From Wurfbainia villosa (lineage: Eukaryota > Streptophyta > Magnoliopsida > Zingiberales > Zingiberaceae), in contig CM046005.1 in the NCBI GenBank assembly GCA_025175895.1, positions 55,286,325-55,350,324 of the forward strand: a stretch of DNA of 64,000 nt, in the 5' to 3' direction. Of the stretch, positions 43,962 through 54,833 are shown one piece after another. The notes under the pieces were generated by a model, which made no database searches, was not told the origin of the DNA, and saw only the letters and a program-made list of their open reading frames with translations. How positions within the stretch are numbered: position 1 is the first letter of the stretch; each line of letters starts with the position of its first letter. Position numbers and translations under genes: made by a program.

Positions 43962-45193
43962 CACTTGCGAAAGATCGTATAAAAAATTAAAAAATAAAAA
44001 AATAGGTTTTCTCTATTTTATATATGATATAGAAGTAGGATAAATTTTATTATGAGTTGATAATTGTATTAGCAATTTTTCAAACATAATAAAATATCCG
44101 ATGTCTTTTAAAAGTTAAAATTGACATGGTGCATGGTTATGGCCTAGTCCCAAAAAGTTTGTGAATGTGTGTGTTGTAATTCTTAATATGGCCTGCGTGT
44201 CGTGCCTTTCTCCTAAAATTCTTGTTGTAAAATTAGTTTTAGACTCGAATGTAACTCGAGTATTTCTCCTTTTGTAATATACAAAATAAAGATGGAGGGT
44301 CCATTGGAAGATGACGTTACAAGGAGGAAGTCAACAACACAAGACAACCAAAAGGAAGCACTTGGGAGAAGATGATATCCCTAGGTTGACCAATCAATCT
44401 TTTCATTGGCTTGAGAAGATTGTAGAATAAGGGTCATAACCATGACATGCTTAGTTTAATATGTATGTGATGCATGTTAATTTAGCTTATATGTGATGTA
44501 TGCTAATATGTATGTGATGCATGTTTAAGTTTATTTCTTAATAAGTCAAAAACGATATGCCTACCAAAGTTTGGTACTCACTACTTCCTCGATCATTTGT
44601 TGTTGGGTTTGCCAAATCAAAGCAATGCATTTTATCTTGGAAGAGTGCGAGTGGACAATCGTGATGTCCCGCTATCAAACTTGGTTAAGACTTAATTAAG
44701 TTTTTCTTAATTAATTAAAAAAGTAGAGGCATATATTAGCTTTGAATATAAGTTTTAAAAATTAGTTTTGTGTGATTTCCGAACATCAGCTTTGTCTTAG
44801 AAAGTGGTCGTTGCTCCGATATCAAAGAAGGCCTCTGTGCCTAACCATGGCCTGGAAGCTGGTTTAAGAATAAGCACTAAACTAATCTAAACTTAACCAA
44901 AGCTATTAAAGAGTTACATCAGATGTAATTGGCAAAAGATTGCCTACCTAATCATACTACGTCTTGGGCGATTAGCCAAAGCTTACTCAAGACGAAGTAT
45001 GATGTGGATCTTTATCCCATATAAATTTATAGCTAAATAGAAGCTAATGATGTAAGCAAAATGTGTTTGCCTACATCAATGATTAGCTCATATCAAAGCT
45101 ATGAGAATTTAGTGGGAGCCTCATTTAATTAAAGGCCTAATTAAATGACTTAGGTATGATACTTAATTTTGCATTTTAATGTTGTAGATCACC
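43962..45193 (+). other. copia-C leader, non-coding
   Basis: About 1.2 kb between PBS and gag with no supported gene. Contrasts with the 40-50 bp leaders of the gag-only elements. Confidence 0.75.
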
Positions 45194-45930
45194 ATGTCAT
45201 CTAACACGACACACCCCCTCAACTTGCGATCTATCCTTGAGAAAGACAAGCTCAATGGAGCTAACTTTCTAGACTGGTATAGGAACTTGAGGATTATCCT
45301 CAAGCAAGAACGTAAACTGTATGTCCTAGAGCAGTCTATCCCTGAAACACCCGCCCCTGCGACCACTCGTGCTGAAAAGGATGCTTATAAGAAGCATCAA
45401 GATGACGCATTAGATGTGTCATGTCTTATACTTGCCACCATGAACTCTGAGCTTCAGACGCAACATGAGAACATGGATGCCTATGGTATGGTTGAGCATT
45501 TGAAACAACTATATCAAGGACAAGCTAGGCACGAGCGTTTTGAAGTGTCTAAGGCTCTTTTTGCATGCAAGATGCAAGAAGGAACACCTGTAGGAACTCA
45601 CGTACTTAAAATGATAGTGCGTTGAGAACCTTGAAAGACTAGGTTTTCCAGGCCAAGAATTGACAATGATGTTATCCTGCAATCATTGCGAAGCATATAA
45701 TCAATTCGTCATGAATTATAACATGAATGAAATTGATAAGCCTTTGCTGAGATTCTCGGCATGTTAGAAGCTATTGAACCGAATCTCAAGAAGAAAGTTA
45801 ATGTAACATACTAATGGTCAAGAAGGGCAAAGGTAAGCACAAAGGCAAGGGTAAGACCCAAGCAAAGGCAAGGCCAATTCATCCACTTCAAAGGGTAAAG
45901 GTAAAGTACCTAAGGAAGGGGTTTCCATGT
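45194..45930 (+). pseudogene. copia-C gag
   Basis: Open from MSSNTTHPLNLRSILEKDKL through FLDWYRNLRIILKQERK, MDAYGMVEHLKQLYQG and MQEGTPVGTHVLKMIVR, where a frameshift gives a stop at 45625. Gag continues out of frame (ENLERLGF, ILQSL, MNYNMNE, then a lysine/glycine-rich KGKGKHKGKGK tail) to about 45930. No intact zinc knuckle is visible. Confidence 0.85.
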
Positions 45931-46019
45931 GAGGTGACACTAGACACCGGAAGCTAGTCTACCTTGAGGAAGTAAAGAAGAAAAGAAGTGGGACTTACGC
46001 CTCGGTACACGTTATAGAA

Positions 46020-46752
46020 GTTAATCTATCTATTTCTTCTACATGGGTATTAGATACCGAATGTGCATCTCACATTTGTACTAATGTGCAGGGACTGAGA
46101 AATAGTAGACTAATGGCAAAGGGCGAAGTAGACCTATGAGTAGGCAATGGCGCAAAGTTTCTTTCTTTGTGTCAGTAGGAACATATTCTTTGTCTTTGCC
46201 CGGCTTATCTTAGAACTAGAGGAGTGCTTTTATGTACCTGCATTAACGAAGAACATAATTTCTGTATCTTGTTTAGACAAGAAAAACTTTTCTTTTATAA
46301 TAAAGGACAAATGTTGTTCCATTTATTTGAATGAAATATTCTATTGTAATGCACCACTTATGAATGGTCTCTATGTTCTAGATTTAGAAAACCCAATTTA
46401 TAACGTAAATACCAAACGGTTCAAATCGAATAATTTGAACCAAACATATCTCTGGCACTGTCGCCTAGGTCACATAAATGAAAAACGCATATCCCAACTC
46501 CATAAAGATGGATTATTGGACTCATTTGATTTTGAATCATATGAGGTATGCGAATCTTGTCTTTTAGGAAAGATGACTAAAACTCCATTTAGTGGACATG
46601 GCGAGAGAGCGACGGACTTGTTAGGACTCATACATACTGATGTATGTGGCCCTTTCAATGTCGAAGCCAGAGGAGGCTATAAGTACTTTATTACTTTCAC
46701 TGATGATATGAGTAGATTTGGCTACTTATATTTGATGAGACATAAGTCATAA
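46020..46752 (+). pseudogene. copia-C protease and GAG-pre-integrase/integrase start
   Basis: The protease motif reads VLDTECASHICTNVQG: the catalytic DTG has become DTE (Gly to Glu at about 46059-46061). A stop at about 46140 follows. From 46147 the frame shows FYVPALTKNIISVSCLD, LWHCRLGHINEKRISQL, CESCLLGKMTKTPF and the integrase start LIHTDVCGPFNVEARGGYKY, ending at a stop after MRHKS. Confidence 0.85.
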
Positions 46753-47394
46753 TCCTTTGAAAAGTTCAAAGAATTCAAGAATGAAGTACAAAACCAACTT
46801 GGTAAGTGTATTAAGCTACTTCGATCAGATCGAGGTGGTGAATACCTTAGTCAAGAGTTTCGTGATCACCTGGCTGAGTGTGGGATAATATCCCAACTCA
46901 CTTCACCTGGAACACCACAATGGAATAGTGTATCTGAGAGGAGAAATCATACTCTATTAGATATGGTACGATCAATGATGAGCCAGACTGATCTACCTAC
47001 TTCCTTTTGGGGTTTAGCTCTAGAGACAGCCGCTTTCACACTTAATCGCGTCCCATCAAAAGTCGTAGAAAAGATACCATATACGTTATAGACTGGGAAG
47101 AGTCCCAAAATGTATTTTATAAAGATTTGGAGTTGTGAAGCTTATGTTAGACGTCAAGTCTCAGATAAACTAGGACCCAAATCAAATAAGTGTTATTTTG
47201 TAGGATATCCCAAGGAAACTAAGGGATATTACTTTTACAATCCCACACTTGGCAAGGTGTTTGTTGCCAGAAATGCTATCTTTCTAGAAAGAGAGTTTAT
47301 TTCTAGAAAAACTAGTGGGAGTAAAATTCATCTTGAAGAAATTCAAGATGAAGATAACACTAAGGCTTCGATGGAAAATGAACAGGCACCATAA
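46753..47394 (+). pseudogene. copia-C integrase core and linker
   Basis: Continues in phase after the stop: FEKFKEFKNEVQNQLG, LLRSDRGGEYLSQEF, PGTPQWNSVSERRNH (catalytic Glu kept, Gln and Gly changed) and FWGLALETAAFTLNRVPS. A second stop lies before TGKSPKM. The segment 47110-47394 has VSDKLGPKSNKCYFVGYP and the linker to RT, closed by another stop. Confidence 0.85.
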
Positions 47395-47400
47395 AGTGTT

Positions 47401-48126
47401 GTGGATGAGGAAATTGTTGCCCAAAGAGTTGTGGAGCAAACACCTGTTCAAGTAGACCAACCTCTTCATAGATCTGATAGGATCCGTCGTCAACCCGAGA
47501 GATATTCTTTTCTCTTGACTGACAACGGTGATGTATTGCTTGTCGATCTTGATGAGCCTACATCCTATCAAGAAGCTATGATGAGCCCAAATTTCGAGAA
47601 ATGGCTAGAGGCCATGAGATCCAAAATGGAATCCATGTACACTAACCAAGTATGGACTTTGGTTGATCCACCTGAAGGGGTAAAACCCATTGGGTGTAAG
47701 TGGGTCTTTAAAGTAAAGACTGACATGGATGATAATAAGCATACCTATAAAGGTAGATTGGTGGCTAAAGGATTCAAACAAATTCATGGTATTGACTATG
47801 ATGAAACCTTTTCACCAGTTGCGATGCTTAAATCCATTCGGATCATACTTGCTATTGCAGCCTACCACGATTATGAGATCTGGCAGATGGATGTCAAAAT
47901 TGCTTTTCTGAATGGAAAGCTACTCGAGGATGTGTACATGACACAGCCTGAGGGTTTTGAAGATCCAAAGCATCCTGGAAAGGTATGCAAACTGCAAAGG
48001 TCCATTTATGGACTAAAGCAAGCCTCTCGAAGCTGGAATCTTCGATTCGATGATGCAATCAAAGAGTTTGGTTTCATCAAGAATGAAGATGAACCTTGTG
48101 TCTACAAGAGAAATAGTAGAACCTGA
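47401..48126 (+). pseudogene. copia-C reverse transcriptase, frameshift in the catalytic motif
   Basis: 241 codons are open: SDRIRRQPERYSFLL, NQVWTLVDPPEGVKPIG, KWVFKVKTDMDD, FSPVAMLKSIRIIL, IWQMDVKIAFLNG and YGLKQASRSWNLRF. The frame then ends. Just beyond, at about 48150, TATGTAGAGACATA stands where TAT GTA GAT GAC ATA is expected, a one-base deletion inside YVDD. RT further continues as MKDLGEAAYILGIKIYRDRS near 48220-48300. Confidence 0.88.
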
Positions 48127-49060
48127 TTGTATTTCTTATCTTGTATGTAGAGACATAATTTCCTTATCTAAAATGATATCTCTCACTCCACTCGTGAAGA
48201 TGTGGTTAGGGAATTGTTTCTCGATGAAAGACTTAGGTGAAGCCGCCTATATTCTAGGCATCAAGATCTATAGAGATAGATCTAAAAGATTACTTGGCCT
48301 AAGTCAGTACATACATTGATAAAGTGCTAGATCGCTTTGCTATGCAAAATTCTAAGAAAGGATTTCGCTTTATCACATGGTGTGAGTCTTCAAGACTCAA
48401 TGTCCCTCTTCTAAGGAGGAGATAGATCGCATGGATAAGATCCCATATGCATCTGCCATAGGGACTATCATGTAAGCCATGCTTTGTTCTCGTCATTACG
48501 TATCGTATGCTTTTAGCATGACGATTAGTTACCAGTAGGATCCAGGTGAAAGTCACTGTAGAGCAGTCAAAAATATTCTTAAATACTTACGAAGAACGAA
48601 AGAATATTTCCTGATATTTGGAGGCAATGAGGAGCTAACTGTAAAGGGTTACAGTGATGCAAGCTTCCAAACAGACAAGGATGACTATAGATCGCAATCG
48701 GGGTACGTGTTTTGCCTGAATGGTGGAGCTGTGAGCTAGAAGATTTTGAAGCAGACGATTCTTGTCGATTCTACAATGCGAGTATATTGGCGTGCGATGC
48801 AAAGAAAGGAGGTTGTTTGGCTCCGCAAGTTCATCAGTGAACTTGGGGTAGTTCCTAGCATTGCAGATCCAATAGACCTCTATTGTGACAACAATGGGGC
48901 TATTGCACAGGCTAAGGAACCTCGATCACATCAGCGGACCAAACACATACTGCGGCGGTTCCATCTCATTCGAGAGATCATCGATAGAGGAGATGTGAGG
49001 ATATTCAGAGTACCGACAGAAGCTAACATCGCAGATCCATTGACCAAGGCTTTGGCATAG
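48127..49060 (+). pseudogene. copia-C RT end and RNase H
   Basis: RT tail pieces (FSMKDLGEAAYILGIKI) are readable in short frames with stops. From 48746 the RNase H end is open: DSTMRVYWRAMQRKEVVWLR (the usual TEAEY... region altered), LYCDNNGAIAQAKEPRSHQR, HILRRFHLIREIIDRGDVRI, IADPLTKALA-stop. Confidence 0.85.
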
Positions 49061-49119
49061 AGGAAGCATGATGGTCACACTAGGTCACTGGGTATCAGAT
49101 ATTATAGTGATTGGTACTA

Positions 49120-49134
49120 GTGCTAGTGGGAGAT
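49120..49134 (+). other. Polypurine tract of copia-C
   Basis: AGTGGGAGAT directly before TGTTAG of the 3' LTR. Confidence 0.8.
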
Positions 49135-51008
49135 TGTTAGTTATAGCCCTAAAACCAATCATGTGATGGTTGAATAGGGAACATTTTGTATCATATTCTA
49201 TAAAGGCAAAGGATTGGTTATTATATTTACGTCTTGCTTGTGCCAGCTAAATTAAATATAATAATGCCCTAGAAAAGTAGGTTCTTATCTACAGCACATC
49301 AACAAGTAATTGATTATGAGAGGTCAGAGAGAACACTTTCCTAAATGTTCCTAGTCAAGTATTAATATGCAAGGGCAATATTAATACATAAAGACTAGCA
49401 TGTAGGTCAATTGATGACTTGATCTCACAAGTCATGGATATATGATATCAAGTTGACACATGGGTATATATTAGAGAATATATATTGAACTGACCCGCCA
49501 TGAGAAAGTTTCATGGATCGTCATATGAGTGTCATAAACTTTATCATGTGACTATTGGTATGAATAGTCCTCAAACCTGAAGTCACTACGGTTCCCTACA
49601 TAAGGAGTTATGTACTTTGGTATCGTCAAACGTCACCCGTAACAGGGTGGACCATAAAGGCGATTACTGGATATATAACAAATTATGCGGAGGGATGTGA
49701 GTGATGTAGATGGGATCTATCCCTCCCATATGACGGGAGTGATATCTGTGGGTCCCTTGATTGAGTAGAACTACTAAAATGCATGGCCATGCTCGAATGA
49801 GTTAATATGAGATATTGAGCTCATTTGTTTGAGTTAGTTTACTCAGGGATCAAGAAACACATAGATTGATCGAGGATGACACGGTCTATGCCTCATTGGT
49901 CAATCTGATATCAAGGATAGAAGGACACGGTCATACATTATAGTAGTCACGGAAAGGTTAGTCGGATCTTGACTTATTTCGTAACTTGGGTAGCAATGAT
50001 GTATTGCTAGATGTCGCTTATTGCTTGTGTATCTAAAAGAGTTTAGATCCACTGCCAACGTTATGAGAGCCTATAGGGTCACACATAAAGAGCATGATGA
50101 TTAGAAGAATTAGTGCATTCTAGTTTGACTAGAATAATTTGGGAATAAGCTTAAGTACAAAATGGTTTTTGGACTTTAAGCTTAATGAGAATTTTAGCTT
50201 ATTGATTTAATGAGATTAATTCAATATGCTAAGCTTATTAATTTAATAAGATTAAATAAATATGTTATCATGATAGCCTAAGCTTAATTAATTTAATAAG
50301 ATTAATTCAATATGTTACCTTATTGATTTAATGAGATTAATTCAATATGATAACATAAGCTTATTGAATTAATAAGATTAATTCAACATGCATGAATGCC
50401 ACATAAGCATGCCACCTAAGCTTGATGAGGTGGAAGGAGTCAAAGGGTTTTGACCTTTGGAATTTCTCCACATGTGGCCGGCCAAACAAGTTATTTTTCA
50501 ATGCAATTGATTGCATTGAATGTGATAGGAGGTGAAAGGTTTTTTCAATCCTATAAAACACTCCATGGGGTGGCCGGCCAAAGTGGTGGAAGCTTGAGGC
50601 TTGGAGAGAGCTTGGTGGTGAGAGGCTTTGGTTGTGTGGCTTTTGTGAGTGTAGGCTAGCAAGAAGAGTGGTCTTCTTCTTCCTTTCTCTTTTTCCCTAC
50701 CTTCCTCTCCTTTAGGGACTTCTCTAGCAAGAAGTAAAGGAGAGCTCTTCTAGTTTCTTTTGTGAGACAAGAGCTTGCTCGTGTGGATACATATAGAGGC
50801 ATGGACATTTGAACGTGCTAAAAGATCCAACAAACCCAAGTAGAAGCGGGATTAAAAAAGGCACGCAACAAAGGTAATATTCTCCTATAAGATAGGTTTT
50901 GAGAAATTTATTTTTTTTTGTATGAGGTTTTCTTTCGCAAGGATCACTTGGAAGGGATCCTATTTTTCCGTTGCGCATATGCTATTTTGCATAAAAAAAA
51001 TCCCTACA
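49135..51008 (+). repeat. 3' LTR of copia-C (1874 bp)
   Basis: Matches 36030-37860 plus 43886-43948 with a few percent difference. It has two rather than about four AAGCATGCCACCT units before the TATA box. Confidence 0.95.
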
Positions 51009-51990
51009 TAATGCCTAGGTGATCTTCTACCATCCTAATAGACTCCCTAGGTAGGATTGGTTTAGAGTTATTGTTCCTAGGTTTGTTCTTAATTAAATCT
51101 ACATGCTTGGTACCTAAGCAATAGAGTCTATTTTTAGCATGCTCTTTATGATAAATAGCAAGATTACTCCTAGCATGCTTTTGACTATTAATTGAAGAGG
51201 GAGAATACTTAAAGGTTACCTTGGGATTTGCCTTAGCTCCCCCTACATTTGATGCTCCTTCTTCACCCTTGCTAGGCTTCCTCCTAGGGCATTGGCTTCT
51301 ATAGTGCCATCTTTGGTGGCACTTGAATCACACCACGTGCTCCTTGCTCTTAATGATGGGCTCCAGTCTCCTTGACCTTTGGCACCGGTGGAGCCTTCTT
51401 AACCTTCTTAGGAAATTTGCTTTTGTAATGCCTAGATTCCCTACACTCAAAGCATATGATATGAATTTTATTTTTAAATGAAATGCTTGAGTTACCTAGG
51501 TCAATAGTGGGAACCGGAGTCGGTTCTTCATCTCCTCGACCGAAGGTAGATGACTCTTCTTGCTCTTGCTCCGCCATGGAAGATGACCTAATATCCTCCC
51601 CCTCAATCCTAGAGGTTGAGGCTTCCTCTACTTCTTCCTTTTCCACCTCCTCTTCCTCCTTGGATGTTGAACACTCCTCGACCTCCGAATCCTCACTTTC
51701 TTGTGAGGATGAACTTGCTTCTTCGGCCTCTTCCTCTTCTTGAGTCGGTGATAGATTTTCATGATATTTCACCAATTCACTCCAAAGTTCCTTGGCATCC
51801 TTGTATTCACCTAAGCTATACAAGATATCATTAGGAATCAAATCAACCAAAAATTTAATTACCTTATTACTTCTTTCAAATTCTTGGAGTTGTTCCTCGG
51901 TCCACTTTTTCACTTTGAGGAATCCTCCCTTAGGACCTCTTGGAAATTTGAATCCTTCCATCAAGGAGGCCCATTCTTCGAAGTCTTGAA
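51009..51990 (-). pseudogene. D3 gag, N-terminal half, fused to an F-type LTR
   Basis: From about 51990 it reads DFEEWASLMEGFKFPRGPKG, LVDLIPNDILYSLG, AKELWSELVKYHEN, an acidic linker and knuckle 1 as CFECRESRHYKSKFP, with Gly to Ser and the last Cys to Phe. Knuckle 2 follows near 51290-51330 with its first Cys turned into a stop (TGA). The first part of the capsid and the PBS/LTR are missing. Instead the open frame runs on into F-type LTR sequence up to 52153, a chance chimeric frame. Confidence 0.8.
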
Positions 51991-52737
51991 TCTTGGAGCT
52001 TGAGTCGTCATCTCGGCAACGCTTCGTCGTAGGGATGTCGGAGACTCGTAGCGTATCGGAAGCACTTGGAAGCTTTTGAATTGATGAAAAAACCCTAGGA
52101 CAATCCCTCCTTTTATAGCCTTTGAGCCCCTCATCGAATGGGTCTTCAACCAATCACAAATGGGCAAAAAGCTCCTTAGAATGAGGTGATAAGGCTTGAC
52201 TCCTCGAAGCTGATCCTTGGCCATCATTCGACTGATGGCCATCATCAGTCGACTGATGGCAGCATTAGTCGAGTGCTGATCATGGCGATCGGCCCGATGG
52301 GCGGCCGATCGAGTGCTCCAAGGTGGCGATCGTGATGTTTCTTTTTAAGTCAAAGTTAGCTCAAAAACCAATTTTGTGATCGTCGACCATCCGATCTCGA
52401 CCTAGACCATCCATGGGATATCTTTGGTCGGATCTACGCTTAAGACTATCCCCGTAAGGAGGATACGACCTCACTTACGCTCACACACACGAGTTTACCT
52501 CGATACTTACTTTGTGGCTCTCGCTTCTGGCCTTCCACTCGATTCCTTCGGCTCCCTCCGAAGTCACTCGAGTGTCGCCCGACCACCACAGCTTCCTCCG
52601 GGTGTCGCTAGCCTTCAGCTCTAGCTTTAGCACTTTTCTGCACACTCGATTTAGCTCGTGAGATAACGATGTAATCTTAACTTTGCGTCTTTGCCATAAT
52701 CAAAACACAGGTTCGATCATCTTGTGTCCTTACACCA
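51990..52737 (-). repeat. F-type LTR, truncated in U5 (F3)
   Basis: Matches the F1 and F2 LTRs from their TATA region to the U3 start (minus TGTTGGTGTAAGGACAC at 52737). TATA (minus TATAAAAG) at 52110-52117. One exact CAGTCGACTG, one CATTCGACTG and CGATCG motifs at 52220-52335. Confidence 0.85.
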
Positions 52738-52960
52738 ACAATCTCCCCATTTTTGATCTATGGCAAACTTACACAAAGTTAAGGAAAAATGTGAAAAATG
52801 AGTAAATGTAAACGATGCACTCAATATAATCAATTCCCCCTTAACCTTAGGTGAGTTTTAGCCTAATGTACCATTAATCAAGAAATAGTTTTAATATGGT
52901 TAGAGCATATTCAACCAATTAGCTCGGCTTGGAGAGAGTCCAACAACCAAAGCTAACGAT
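52738..52960 (-). other. F-type internal 3' end with PPT
   Basis: The minus strand carries AAAATGGGGAGAT against the LTR. About 220 bp of internal sequence with no gene, ending at the L fragment. Its pol or gag content is unknown. Confidence 0.6.
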
Positions 52961-54349
52961 GCCAAACACCACTAATAATCAAATACTCCTTCTTGACAAT
53001 AAGTCGGAGGTGAAGAAACCTCTTACAATGATTTTTACAACAATAAGAAACAAAATACAAGCAAATACAAGTAAACTATACAAATACAAGTAAAGAAAAC
53101 TTTACACAATGTGAAGTTGAGTGCTTGCTTTTGGTTGTTTGAGAGTAGCCTTGAAGGTCTGGATTGCAACAGCAAATCTCCTCCAAATCGCCTCAAAGAA
53201 CCATGCCAAGAATCTCCTCCTCGAGCTCCTTTAATAGCTTATCTCGGGCTGATTCTGCGTTTGGCAGTCGACTGCCATAAGTCCCCAGTCGACTGCCAAC
53301 AGTACTGTTGTGAGACAATGGCTTAATTCATGTCGACATTCAAACCAACGGTTACCTTTGATCGCGCCATTACCCAGCGATCAACCGCCAAGGTCGTAGT
53401 GACTAACGATCGATTACCAAGCATTCTGCTCCAAGCGACCCCGATCGCCCTTCATGGCAGTCGATTGCTATCAGTCGATTGCCCAATTTTGGCAGTCGAT
53501 CACCAGACTATTTTCTGCATTCGAACACTAGTCGACTCTGATAAGTTCAACTGGCCATAATCCCAATCGATTGCCAAGTGTAAAAACACTTGACCAATCG
53601 ATTGGTCCAAAGCCCTAGTCGACTGATAACCTCAAACATGAGGTTTAACCCCAAGTATAATGCCCTCATACTTGCTAGACCACCCTTAGCCTAGACCTAA
53701 GCCTTCTAGCCACCTCCGTTAGCCTCACGTCTATCGGATCCCTCCAAGTCATCCATGACTTGTTCATCCATACGCTAGCCTTCTGGTGCTTCCATCGGTT
53801 ATTGTCATGCTAATCTGGTCTATACCACCAAGGCACATTAGGCTTACGCTGCTAAGACTACCGCTTAGACTTTACACCGCCAACCTTTGGACTTATGCTA
53901 CCAAAACTCCACCCTTGAATTTTACGCCGCCAATATCAACCCTTGGACTTCCCTTGCGAACCCATGTTGGACTTTTCATTTGCCAAGACTCAAGCTTGGA
54001 CTTTCCCTTGCCAAGACTCAAGCTTGGACTTTCCCTTGCCAAGACCCATGCTTGGACTTTCTATGCCAAGTACCCAAGACTTGGACTTTCCATTTGCCAA
54101 GACTCAAACTTGGATTTTCCCTTACCAAGACTCATGCTTGGACTTTCCATGCCAATTACCCATGACTTGGACTTTTCCCATGCCAAGTGTCCCACTTGGA
54201 CTTTCCATTTCCAAGTACTCAAGACTTGGACTTTCCCATGACAATCACGTTGTCATATATTTTGTCGAACATCAATGTCAATCATCAATACACTACTCGA
54301 GTCAAACTCGAGTCTAGTCAATCGTGATTTGGGCCGATTGCACCAACAA
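52961..54349 (-). repeat. D-type LTR fragment L
   Basis: Matches D-type LTRs from the segment AACGATGCCAAACACCACTA to the U3 end CACCAACA at 54349. The R-U5 end is missing. Two exact CAGTCGACTG sites (53266-53310) and CAGTCGATTG variants. The U3 dyad array (53880-54240) is the longest in the window. Confidence 0.85.
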
Positions 54350-54482
54350 AATGACCAAGGCTTCTAAGCCTAGGAGGTTCATTAGGAAGGTATCAAGGGA
54401 GGTCATCCCTAGTGAATACTTAGTTAACCCAAGGAGCTCCAATAGGTATTGGGTTCCTAGGAGCGTGATCGATTCATGCTAA
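54350..54482 (+). pseudogene. Gag C-terminal end of element I
   Basis: Reads MTKASKPRRFIRKVSREVIP and SSNRYWVPRSVIDSC-stop, the same C-terminus as B and D. Upstream gag is absent, and L lies head-on to it. Confidence 0.82.
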
Positions 54483-54833
54483 ATGGGTTAGGTTATGTCA
54501 ACCTTGAATGAATGGGTAGTTAATCTAACCAAAGCAAAGTTGGCACCTTAGGACATTTTCAAGGTTATGGATACCTTGGAAATAGAGGTTGAGATTTTAT
54601 CCTAAAAGGTTTTAGGATGTGCCAATATATTTTGAGAATTATGAAAAATTGATCAAATTGGCACAAATTATGTATAGCGGTCATGGTGTGTCATTTTGTG
54701 TTTTTGGCACATTTGGGAGATAAGTGTTATTATGGCAAAATGAACTTAATCCTAACAAATAAAAACTAATATTAAAATTTAGGTATTCGTATGCCTTATA
54801 TTTTATTTGTCATGCCTTGATTGTCATATAACA

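Larger units (their letters stand above)
36030..51008 (+). mobile_element. Ty1/copia retrotransposon copia-C, with B nested in its 5' LTR
   Basis: TSD TAATG at 36025-36029 and 51009-51013. The 5' LTR is 36030-37860 joined to 43886-43948, PBS 43950-43961, gag-pol 45194-49060, PPT 49120-49134, 3' LTR 49135-51008. Without B it is about 9 kb. The coding region is heavily broken. Confidence 0.95.
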
